NCBI GenBank assembly: GCA_002337545.1
Contig: DDGE01000047.1
Span: forward strand, 1-5,981
Direction: 5' to 3'
From: Phycisphaerales bacterium UBA1910
Lineage (GTDB): Bacteria > Planctomycetota > Phycisphaerae > Phycisphaerales > UBA1924
DNA length: 5,981 nucleotides
Within the stretch, counting starts at the first letter, position 1; every line of letters starts with the position of its first letter. Below, one piece after another: positions 1 through 5,660 of the stretch. The notes under the pieces are model-generated. The model was given only the letters and a program-made list of their open reading frames with translations. It was not told where the DNA came from and did not search any database. Both the position numbers and the translations under genes were made by a program.

Positions 1-162
1 GAGTTCCTGCAGGCACGCAAACCCGAGCTCGTGCGTCAACCGTTCTTTGCGAAGTATGACGGAAGCGCGACCTGGTTCGATCAGCTCGAGCCCCTGACAC
101 AAAGCGATGTGCCGTTCTTCCAGCGGGATCTGGAGACGGTGGATCTTCGCGTATCCGTTTAA
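1..162 (+). CDS. 3' end of an unidentified protein (partial)
   Basis: Frame 1 is open from the window edge to a TAA at 160-162 and gives the last 53 residues of a protein that starts upstream. The visible part contains RQPFFAKYDG and SATWFDQLEPL, is soluble in character, and ends in DLETVDLRVSV. I see no membrane segment or cysteine motif and do not recognise the family. The reading frame is supported by codon use (G or C is common at third positions) and by a strong intrinsic terminator that starts 27 bases after the stop, as expected at the end of a transcription unit. No function is assigned. Confidence 0.72.
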   Translation, partial: EFLQARKPELVRQPFFAKYDGSATWFDQLEPLTQSDVPFFQRDLETVDLRVSV

Positions 163-189
163 AACGCTACATCATTCAACTTTTTGAGC

Positions 190-218
190 AAGGGCGCACC
201 AGCTGCGCCCTTTTTCTT
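190..218 (+). terminator. Intrinsic terminator after the first gene
   Basis: GGGCGCA (192-198) pairs perfectly with TGCGCCC (204-210) around a CCAGC loop. Two further A-T pairs (190-191 with 211-212) extend the stem, and a run of five T (211-215) follows. This is a textbook Rho-independent terminator for the upstream + strand gene. It implies that the GH13 gene at 437 needs its own promoter in the remaining gap. Confidence 0.9.
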
Positions 219-240
219 GCGTGAATCCAGAAATTTCTTT

Positions 241-256
241 CGTGATTTATCTCACG
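241..256. promoter_or_regulatory. CRP/FNR-like operator palindrome
   Basis: CGTGA (241-245), a six-base spacer TTTATC, then TCACG (252-256) form a perfect palindrome. The core GTGA-N6-TCAC is the recognition core of CRP-family regulators (E. coli consensus TGTGA-N6-TCACA). It lies between the upstream terminator and the secreted GH13 gene, with its centre about 188 bases before the start codon, so it would suit carbon-source control of a polysaccharide-degrading enzyme. Binding is inferred. A 5-bp inverted repeat can arise by chance, and the regulator is not in the window. Confidence 0.45.
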
Positions 257-278
257 GCCACCACCCTCGCTATTCGCT

Positions 279-290
279 GATAAACCCCGT
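279..290 (+). promoter_or_regulatory. Possible -10 box and start of transcription for the GH13 gene
   Basis: GATAAA at 279-284 matches TATAAT at four of six positions. A transcription start near 290 would put the centre of the CRP-like palindrome (248.5) at -41.5. That is the spacing of class II CRP-dependent promoters, in which the activator covers the -35 region and no good -35 box is needed. No convincing -35 hexamer is visible at 17 bases upstream, consistent with this reading but also with there being no promoter here. The mRNA leader would be about 147 bases. Confidence 0.28.
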
Positions 291-292
291 CA

Positions 293-312
293 CTTGGGTC
301 ATTTAACCCAAG
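293..312. repeat. CTTGGGT inverted repeat, possible operator
   Basis: CTTGGGT (293-299) and ACCCAAG (306-312) form a perfect 7-bp inverted repeat with a six-base AT-rich centre. A third half-site copy, CTTGGGC, lies at 332-338, 39 bases downstream in direct orientation. There is no T-run after it, so it is not a terminator. The geometry suits a dimeric repressor site or an mRNA hairpin close to the proposed transcription start. Role unknown. Confidence 0.4.
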
Positions 313-390
313 CATTCCTTTCTGAACTTGACTTGGGCAGGCTCTTTCGTGCTCGCTTGAGGGACGCGGTTTAAGAAAGTAGGTTCGGAA

Positions 391-409
391 ATCGCGCCCA
401 GCGCGCGAT
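391..409 (+). other. Leader hairpin before the GH13 ribosome binding site
   Basis: ATCGCGC (391-397) pairs with GCGCGAT (403-409) around a CCAGC loop, giving a 7-bp GC-rich stem. It ends 14 bases before the Shine-Dalgarno stretch GAAAGGA (424-430). No T-run follows. It may stabilise the 5' end of the message or influence translation start. It is too small to resemble any riboswitch I know. Confidence 0.35.
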
Positions 410-436
410 GAGGAACTGCAACAGAAAGGAAACTCC

Positions 437-2602
437 ATGTTTGGAACACGCATGAACGCTACTGGATGGCTTTCCGTCGTGGCGATCGTCGCAACGAGCA
501 GCCAGGTATTCGCGTTCCCCAGTTGGATCGGGGTGTACGGCTCATATGCGCATCATGATGCCAGCAACCCTGGAACTTTTACGATCCTGATGAATCAGGA
601 CTACTACGGGCTGCACGCCGAGGTCGGAGTCCGAGTCAACGGCGGGTCGTGGACGACGCACCAGATGAGCTACGGGGGCAACACCGGCGGTAACTCGCTC
701 TGGACATACACCCCCTCGACGAGCTATGCGCCGGGGAGCACGATTGAATACTACTTCCACGGGTACGACGACTGGGGCGGGCACATCTATGACAACAACG
801 GGGGGAGCAACTACACACACACCGCGTCACTGATCGCATCGAGCAAGTCCGGCATGGGTGCGTGGGTCGATTCCGGCGACACAACCTTCCGGGTCTGGGC
901 ACCGAATGCGACGACCGTTGCGGTGGCCGGTTCGTTCAACAGCTGGAGCACCACCGCCAACCCACTCGTGAGCGAAGCAGGCGGGACATGGTCGGTCGAT
1001 GTCGCGGGCGACCAGCGCGGCGAGACCTACAAGTATGTCATCGACGGCACGCTCTGGAAGAACGACCCGCGCGCAACAGATGTCACCAACTCGGTCGGCG
1101 AGTCAATCATCACCGCGCCAGCGAGCTACTCGTGGAGCACCTTCTCGACCCCGGGCTGGCAGGATCTCATCATCTACGAGATGCACATCGGGACCTACAA
1201 CGACAGCCCCGGCGGCAACCCGGGCACATGGCAGTCGGCGATCAGCAAGCTCGATCATCTCGAGGACATGGGCATCACGGCCGTCGAGTTGCTGCCGGTG
1301 GCCGAGTTCGCGGGCGACTACTCGTGGGGTTACAACCCCGCGCACCCGTTTGCACCCGAGAGCATCTACGGCGACCCGGAGGACATGAAGGACTTCGTCG
1401 ATGAGTGCCATCAGCGCGGCATCGCGGTGATCGTCGATGTGGTCTACAACCACCTGGGCCCGAGCGATCTGGACATGTGGCGTTTCGACGGCTCGTCGAC
1501 CGGGAGCTACGGCGGGATCTACTTCTTCCAAGACTGGCGGGCCCCCACCCCCTGGGGAGACACGCGCCCAGATTACGGACGCGGCGAGGTGCGGACTTTC
1601 CTCAAGGACAACGCGTTGTACTGGCTCAACGAGTTCAATACCGACGGGCTTCGTTGGGACTCGACGGTCAATATCCGCACCCAGAACAACGGTGGCGGCG
1701 GCAACATCGCCGACGGCTGGTCGCTGATGCAGTACATCAACAATGAGATCGACAGCGCTTCGAGCTGGAAGATATCGATCGCCGAGGATTTGCAGAACAA
1801 CGACTACCTCACCAAGACGACCGGCGCCGGCGGGGCAGGGTTTGACTCGCAGTGGGACGCGGACTTCGTGCACCCCATTCGAGACAACATCATCGAGTCA
1901 ACCGATGCGAACCGCGACATGTACGAGGTTCGCGACGCGATCGCGAAAATCGATAACGGTGACCGGCTCAAGCGGGTGATCTATACCGAGAGCCACGACG
2001 AGGTCGCCAACGGGCACTCGCGTGTGCCCGAAGAGATCTGGCCCGGGAACGCGAGCAGCTGGTACAGCAAGAAGCGATCAACGCTCGGCGCGGCGCTCGT
2101 GTTCACCAGCCCCGGGATCCCCATGATCTTCCAGGGCCAGGAGTTCCTTGAGGACGGATACTTCGCGGATACCGACCCGCTCGATTTTTCCAAGGCGACA
2201 ACCTATTCGGGCATCGTGGACATGTACACGGACCTGATCGGGCTGCGTAAGAACAGCGGCGGGAAGACCGCGGGGCTCAAGGGCAACGGCGTCAATGTCC
2301 ACCATGTCAATGATACGAGCAAGCTCGTCGCGTTCCATCGTTGGGACAGCGGCGGCTCGGGCGACGATGTCATCGTTGTCGCGAACTTCTCCGGCACGGG
2401 GTACTCGAGCTACAACATCGGGTTCCCGAGCAGCGGCACATGGAAGGTCCGGTTCAACTCGGACTGGAGCGGGTATGACTCCGGGTTCGGCAACTGGTAC
2501 GCGTACGACACGGTCGCGAGTTGGGGCGCGAAAGACGGCATGAGCTACAACGCGAATGTTGGGATCGGGCCGTACTCGGTAATCATCCTGTCGAAGGACT
2601 GA
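437..2602 (+). CDS. Secreted GH13 alpha-amylase/branching-enzyme-like glycoside hydrolase with CBM25/53-like and CBM48 modules
   Basis: A 721-residue protein predicted to act on alpha-1,4/1,6-glucans outside the cytoplasm. The ATG follows GAAAGGAAA at a good distance; an in-frame TAG at 380-382 bounds the start, though ATG at 452 is possible. Residues 1-26 form a Sec signal peptide (hydrophobic 11-20, likely cleavage after VFA). Residues about 27-132 resemble CBM25/53 starch-binding modules (DNNGGSNY at 119-126). Residues about 138-235 are a CBM48 domain (GSFNSW, 165-170). The barrel runs from about 243 to 605: DVVYNH (334-339), GLRWDS with nucleophile D408, acid/base E450 in IAED, and ESHDE with D521. 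A beta domain (about 615-721) closes it. All catalytic residues are present. SHDEV and IAED resemble branching enzymes, while NHLGP recalls trehalohydrolases, so hydrolase versus transferase is open. Family membership is certain; exact activity is not. It lies alone between terminators. Confidence 0.93.
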   Translation: MFGTRMNATGWLSVVAIVATSSQVFAFPSWIGVYGSYAHHDASNPGTFTILMNQDYYGLHAEVGVRVNGGSWTTHQMSYGGNTGGNSLWTYTPSTSYAPGSTIEYYFHGYDDWGGHIYDNNGGSNYTHTASLIASSKSGMGAWVDSGDTTFRVWAPNATTVAVAGSFNSWSTTANPLVSEAGGTWSVDVAGDQRGETYKYVIDGTLWKNDPRATDVTNSVGESIITAPASYSWSTFSTPGWQDLIIYEMHIGTYNDSPGGNPGTWQSAISKLDHLEDMGITAVELLPVAEFAGDYSWGYNPAHPFAPESIYGDPEDMKDFVDECHQRGIAVIVDVVYNHLGPSDLDMWRFDGSSTGSYGGIYFFQDWRAPTPWGDTRPDYGRGEVRTFLKDNALYWLNEFNTDGLRWDSTVNIRTQNNGGGGNIADGWSLMQYINNEIDSASSWKISIAEDLQNNDYLTKTTGAGGAGFDSQWDADFVHPIRDNIIESTDANRDMYEVRDAIAKIDNGDRLKRVIYTESHDEVANGHSRVPEEIWPGNASSWYSKKRSTLGAALVFTSPGIPMIFQGQEFLEDGYFADTDPLDFSKATTYSGIVDMYTDLIGLRKNSGGKTAGLKGNGVNVHHVNDTSKLVAFHRWDSGGSGDDVIVVANFSGTGYSSYNIGFPSSGTWKVRFNSDWSGYDSGFGNWYAYDTVASWGAKDGMSYNANVGIGPYSVIILSKD

Positions 2603-2631
2603 TCCGACACAGTCACAACCGTTTCTCTCTG

Positions 2632-2667
2632 AACGCCCGCCGAGTCGTCGGCGGGTGTTTTCTTTTT
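2632..2667 (+). terminator. Intrinsic terminator after the GH13 gene
   Basis: CCCGCCGA (2636-2643) pairs with TCGGCGGG (2648-2655) around a GTCG loop. G-T, C-G and two A-T pairs extend the stem outward to 2632 and 2659. The T-rich tract TTTTCTTTTT (2658-2667) follows. It is oriented to end + strand transcription from the GH13 gene. On the opposite strand the hairpin has no T-run, so it is not a good terminator for the - strand gene, whose stop codon begins in the last T of the tract. Confidence 0.92.
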
Positions 2668-3122
2668 CACAGGATCGTAAAGATGATGGGCAACGAGATC
2701 AGCAGCAGGAACAGGATTGTTGCGATGATGCCGATGATTGCAAAGAGCCCGATGATCGGGTGATGCTTATCGATCATCCCGGAGTTCTCCGGCACATATG
2801 CGATGAGCGGCTGTGTGTGCGTGCACTCGATGCATGTCACGGATGCACGATCAAGCGTGAGTCCCTCTAACGAGTAGCCACACTTTGAACACACAAGAGG
2901 TTTGAGCGCATAGTTCTTGCCGGGCAGAAAAGTGGGCTGCCCGTCGGATCGCATCGCGGAGTCTTTCGCCATCTCAAACCCACGGCGACGCATGATCGCC
3001 TCCGCCTGGATGATCGAACTCGCGCGGACAGTCATCGTCTCCCACGGCGTGTGCGTTTCACCGAGCGGTCGGACTTTGACCTCCCAAACGGGTTTCTCGG
3101 GTTGGGAATCCTGTGTGGACAT
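2667..3122 (-). CDS. Zinc-ribbon protein with C-terminal membrane anchor
   Basis: A 151-residue hypothetical protein with three visible parts. Residues 1-75 are soluble, with VWEVKVRPLG and the helix-like stretch AEAIMRRRGFE (40-50). Residues 78-100 hold a zinc ribbon, C78-x2-C81 and C97-x2-C100, in the setting CSKCGYSLEGL, a style frequent in planctomycete proteins. Residues about 122-151 are a very hydrophobic isoleucine/leucine stretch able to span the membrane and ending almost at the last residue, so the zinc ribbon probably faces the cytoplasm in a tail-anchored arrangement. The start is well fixed: an in-frame TAG at 3132-3134 lies just upstream and this is the first ATG after it, although the ribosome binding site is weak. 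It is divergent from ffh across 118 bases. I cannot assign a function; protein or nucleic-acid binding at the membrane is only a guess. Confidence 0.82.
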   Translation of the reverse strand: MSTQDSQPEKPVWEVKVRPLGETHTPWETMTVRASSIIQAEAIMRRRGFEMAKDSAMRSDGQPTFLPGKNYALKPLVCSKCGYSLEGLTLDRASVTCIECTHTQPLIAYVPENSGMIDKHHPIIGLFAIIGIIATILFLLLISLPIIFTIL

Positions 3123-3201
3123 TGATGAACTCTATCCCATCCGCCGCCCTATGATGTTTCGGCTGCGGTCACGGCCCTGACTCGAAACACGAGCCCACGA
3201 C

Positions 3202-3222
3202 GCACAGGCGAGACGCCTGTGC
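3202..3222. repeat. Perfect 9-bp inverted repeat in the ffh leader
   Basis: GCACAGGCG (3202-3210) and CGCCTGTGC (3214-3222) are exact reverse complements separated by AGA. The hairpin ends seven bases before the GGAGG (3230-3234) of ffh and has no T-run, so it is not an intrinsic terminator. It could be a leader structure affecting ffh translation or mRNA stability, or one copy of a dispersed REP-like palindrome. The window holds only this copy. Confidence 0.6.
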
Positions 3223-3240
3223 CAACGGTGGAGGTTTTCT

Positions 3241-4755
3241 ATGTTCGATCGAGTCTCAGACAGTTTCAACGGCGTCTTCAAGAAGCTCTCCGGCAACTCC
3301 ACCATCAGCGAGTCCAATGTCCGCGAGGCAATGGACGAGGTCCGCAACGCGCTCCTCGAAGCCGATGTGCACTACGAGGTGGCCGAGGCGTTCTGCGCCA
3401 AGGTGCTTGAGGACGCGAAGGGGCAAGAGGTCACTAAGTCGCTCAAGCCCGGGCAGGAGATGATCGGGATTGTGCACAAACGCCTGATCGAGCTCTTCGG
3501 CGGCGATCCGAACGCAAAGGAACAACCCGCGCCTCCCGGCATCCTCAAGATGTCGCCCGGCCCCACCGTCATCATGATGTGTGGGTTGCAGGGATCAGGA
3601 AAGACAACGACCTGTGGCAAGCTCGCGGGTGTGCTCAAGAAGCAAGGCCGATCCGTCATGCTGGCAGCCGCGGACCTGCAACGACCCGCAGCGGTTGATC
3701 AGCTCGAGACCGTCGCGAAGCAGGCGAACGAGGACCTGCCCGGCGGGTCGCAGGTGCACTTCTATGGCGAGCACGACAAGACTGCGGAGTACGGCAAGGC
3801 CGTGGGCGTGGCGATCAAGGTCTGCCAGAACGCGCTCAAGGAGGCCAAGGCCAAGGGCGTCGATGTCCTGATCCTCGATACCGCTGGGCGTCTGCATGTG
3901 AACGACGAGCTCATGCACGAACTCAAGGGTGTGCGTTCGATGCTCAACCCGCACCACACCTTCCTTGTGGTTGATGCGATGACGGGGCAGGACGCGGTCA
4001 ATAGCGCCAAGTCATTCCACGAGCAGCTCGCGGTCGATGGTGTCATCCTCACCAAGTTCGACTCCGACACCCGCGGCGGCGCGGCGTTGTCGGTCAAGCA
4101 GGTCACCGGCGCACCGATCCGGTATATCGGCGTGGGCGAGAAGCTCGACGCACTCGAGCCTTTCCACCCCGAGCGTATGGCCGGGCGGATCCTGGGCATG
4201 GGTGATGTCGTCTCACTCGTTGAGAAAGCACAGGAAGAAGTCTCCGAGGAAGAAGCGGCGGCTCTAGAAGAGAAGATGGCCAAGGGCGAGCTCGATATGG
4301 AGGACTTCCTCAAGCAGATGAAGATGATGCGCCGCATGGGGTCGATGAAGTCACTCCTCGGGATGCTCCCGGGGGTCGGTTCCGCGCTCAAGGGCATGGA
4401 CTTTGACGAGAAGCAGCTCGATCGCACCGAGGCGATGATTCTCTCGATGACCCCAAAGGAACGCAAGAAGCCCGACATCATCAAGCACTCCCGCAAGGTG
4501 CGCATCGCGAAGGGATCGGGTTCTGACCCGAACCAGGTCGGTCAGTTGTCCAAGCAGTTCACCATGATGAGCAAGGTGATGAAGCAGATGGGCTCAATGG
4601 GTGCAGGCGGAAAAATGGCTGCGGCCAAGGCGATGAGCGGCGCCCTCGGTGGCGGCGGCGGGATGCCGGGCATGGGCGGTATGGGTGTCCCCGGGTTCTC
4701 GATGAAGAAATCCACCAAGTCCAAGAGCATCAAGAAGCGGAAAAAGAGGAAGTGA
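3241..4755 (+). CDS. ffh: Signal recognition particle GTPase Ffh (SRP54)
   Basis: Ffh binds SRP RNA and signal peptides emerging from the ribosome and, with FtsY, delivers ribosomes to the membrane translocon using GTP. The 504-residue protein is complete: N domain about 1-95; G domain with GLQGSGKT (115-122), DLQRPAA (145-151), DTAGR (213-217), TKFD (271-274) and GVGEK (297-301); M domain from about 325, with methionine-rich helices for signal-peptide binding and the RNA-binding segment around HSRKVRIAKGSG (416-427). The tail is unusually Gly/Met-rich (456-488) and ends in a Lys/Arg cluster (489-504), somewhat longer than in the roughly 450-residue E. coli protein. TKFDSDTRGG replaces the common TKLDGDARGG. 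GGAGG at 3230-3234, six bases before the ATG, sets the start. TATGAT at 3150-3155 is a possible -10 box without a good -35. The usual downstream partner rpsP is absent; a DinB-family gene follows. Confidence 0.97.
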   Translation: MFDRVSDSFNGVFKKLSGNSTISESNVREAMDEVRNALLEADVHYEVAEAFCAKVLEDAKGQEVTKSLKPGQEMIGIVHKRLIELFGGDPNAKEQPAPPGILKMSPGPTVIMMCGLQGSGKTTTCGKLAGVLKKQGRSVMLAAADLQRPAAVDQLETVAKQANEDLPGGSQVHFYGEHDKTAEYGKAVGVAIKVCQNALKEAKAKGVDVLILDTAGRLHVNDELMHELKGVRSMLNPHHTFLVVDAMTGQDAVNSAKSFHEQLAVDGVILTKFDSDTRGGAALSVKQVTGAPIRYIGVGEKLDALEPFHPERMAGRILGMGDVVSLVEKAQEEVSEEEAAALEEKMAKGELDMEDFLKQMKMMRRMGSMKSLLGMLPGVGSALKGMDFDEKQLDRTEAMILSMTPKERKKPDIIKHSRKVRIAKGSGSDPNQVGQLSKQFTMMSKVMKQMGSMGAGGKMAAAKAMSGALGGGGGMPGMGGMGVPGFSMKKSTKSKSIKKRKKRK

Positions 4756-4767
4756 GAAGAAGGGCCT

Positions 4768-4790
4768 AGGGATCAGCTATCAGGGATCAG
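4768..4790 (+). repeat. Short tandem direct repeat between ffh and the DinB-family gene
   Basis: AGGGATCAG occurs at 4768-4776 and again at 4782-4790, a 14-base period with CTATC between the copies. The second copy is followed by GGGAAGAGG. It fills most of the 51-base gap between the ffh stop and the next start. No terminator hairpin is visible here, so read-through from ffh into the next gene is likely. The repeat may be slippage or a trace of duplication. Confidence 0.45.
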
Positions 4791-4794
4791 GGAA

Positions 4795-4802
4795 GAGGTG
4801 AT
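4795..4802 (+). promoter_or_regulatory. Strong ribosome binding site that fixes the DinB-family start
   Basis: GAGGTGAT is an eight-base match to the standard Shine-Dalgarno sequence (complement of the 16S rRNA 3' end). Its GAGG ends eight bases before the ATG at 4807. The in-frame GTG at 4798 lies inside this site and would have only a weaker GGGA upstream, so 4807 is preferred as the start. Confidence 0.65.
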
Positions 4803-4806
4803 TGAA

Positions 4807-5286
4807 ATGCCAGCGTCTACATTGGGGTTTGATGCAGATCGGATCGCGGGGATCTCGGAAGACTTGTTCGAGATGCAGGAGTCGTTCGTTGCGAAGCCGC
4901 GCAAGGAAGGGGCGTGGTCACGCAAGCAGATCCTTGGGCACCTGATCGACAGCGCGAGCGTGAACCATCATCGCATCATCGAAGCACAGATCACCGGCTC
5001 GATCGTCTTTAATGGGTACGCGCACGAGCAATGGGTCGAGTTGCAAGAGTACCAGGAGCAGGACTGGGAAGAACTCGTCACACTCTGGAGTTCGCTCAAT
5101 ATGCATATCTGTGCCGTAGTTGAGCGCATCCCTACGGAAGTGCTCGACAAACCCCAGAACGAGCACTCGTACGAGAAGACCGCGTTCCGGGAGTTGCCGT
5201 CGGATCAGGCATCAACGCTCGGGTACCTCATTGAGGACTACTTTGCACACCTGCAGTATCACTTGGACCAGATCATCAACAAGTAA
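4807..5286 (+). CDS. DinB superfamily protein (DinB_2-like four-helix bundle)
   Basis: A 159-residue soluble protein from the ATG at 4807 (162 from GTG at 4798). It matches the DinB/YfiT-like pattern of a four-helix bundle with a metal site: WSRKQILGHLIDSA (37-50) gives the first histidine (H45), and DYFAHLQYHLDQI (144-156) gives the paired histidines H148 and H152. Between them are NGYAHEQWVELQEYQEQDW and a conserved-type TLGYLIEDY. Members include metal-dependent thiol transferases, but most, including this subgroup, have no known substrate. The gene is not the DNA polymerase IV also called dinB. It starts 51 bases after ffh without a terminator and is probably co-transcribed, although no functional link to SRP is known. 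Its TAA is one base from the stop of the opposing gene. Confidence 0.88.
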   Translation: MPASTLGFDADRIAGISEDLFEMQESFVAKPRKEGAWSRKQILGHLIDSASVNHHRIIEAQITGSIVFNGYAHEQWVELQEYQEQDWEELVTLWSSLNMHICAVVERIPTEVLDKPQNEHSYEKTAFRELPSDQASTLGYLIEDYFAHLQYHLDQIINK

Positions 5287-5287
5287 A

Positions 5288-5635
5288 TCAGCGGTCGAAC
5301 TGGTTCTGATTGGTGATCAGGATAATGCCGCAGATCATGCTGGGCAGGTTGAAAAGCAGGATGCTGCAGATGTCGAGGATCGCGTAGGTCTTGCACTTGG
5401 ACCGAAGCGCATTCTGCTCATGCGGCGGAGCATTGAGTTTGCCGAACATGATAATTTCGAAGATCCCAAGCACAAGCAACGGGATGCCGATGAAAAACAG
5501 AAAGCATGTGGAAAACCAACTCAACGCCACGAGGCAATGAAAGATACCCGAGATAAGCATTGGAACCCGGATGCCACTGAGGTCGCGGGTTTGCTCAGGA
5601 ATGTGTGTCGGGTGCTGCTGTTCTTCGTGTTCCAT
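5288..5635 (-). CDS. Small multi-pass membrane protein of unknown function
   Basis: A 115-residue protein. The first 23 residues are polar and histidine/glutamate-rich. Two hydrophobic segments follow at about 25-48 and 50-65, then a short loop with KLNAPPHEQNALRSK (66-80), and a third long hydrophobic stretch at about 84-108. That gives three, possibly four, membrane spans. Cysteines C34, C44, C81, C90 and C102 are scattered with no metal-site spacing. I do not recognise the family. The start has AGAGGG about nine bases upstream. The gene begins 25 bases after the stop of the AI-2E transporter on the same strand, so the two are probably one operon. It looks lower in GC than the surrounding genes, which may simply reflect its hydrophobic codons. 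TGA at 5288-5290 faces the DinB-family stop. Confidence 0.78.
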   Translation of the reverse strand: MEHEEQQHPTHIPEQTRDLSGIRVPMLISGIFHCLVALSWFSTCFLFFIGIPLLVLGIFEIIMFGKLNAPPHEQNALRSKCKTYAILDICSILLFNLPSMICGIILITNQNQFDR

Positions 5636-5660
5636 CTGGTGATGCCCTCTCTTCGCTGTG

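Noticed and set aside
163..436. A riboswitch, SRP RNA or tRNA in the largest intergenic gap
   Set aside because: Only short simple hairpins are visible; there is no tRNA cloverleaf, no 4.5S RNA-like core and no known riboswitch motif.
247..453. 68-codon - strand open frame covering the GH13 upstream gap
   Set aside because: It overlaps the GH13 start and the proposed regulatory sites, has no recognisable domain, and its serine/arginine-rich translation does not look like a real protein.
862..1404. 180-codon + strand open frame in another frame of the GH13 gene
   Set aside because: Arginine-rich translation that overlaps the CBM48 and barrel coding; no start signal or domain.
1103..1873. 256-codon open frame on the - strand inside the GH13 gene
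   Set aside because: It lies wholly opposite a gene with intact catalytic motifs and its translation is rich in R, V, A and D without domain character. It is a high-GC shadow frame.
3122..3155. TTGATG (3122-3127) and TATGAT (3150-3155) as a sigma70-type promoter for ffh
   Set aside because: The 22-base spacer is too long and the -35 candidate overlaps the start codon of the opposing gene; only the -10 box remains a weak possibility.
3762..4505. 247-codon open frame on the - strand inside ffh
   Set aside because: Antisense to the conserved G and M domains; serine/arginine-rich composition typical of shadow frames.
5306..5320. CTGAT-TGGTG-ATCAG inverted repeat just after the DinB-family stop
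   Set aside because: Only five pairs, no T-run, and inside the end of the - strand coding region; not a credible terminator.
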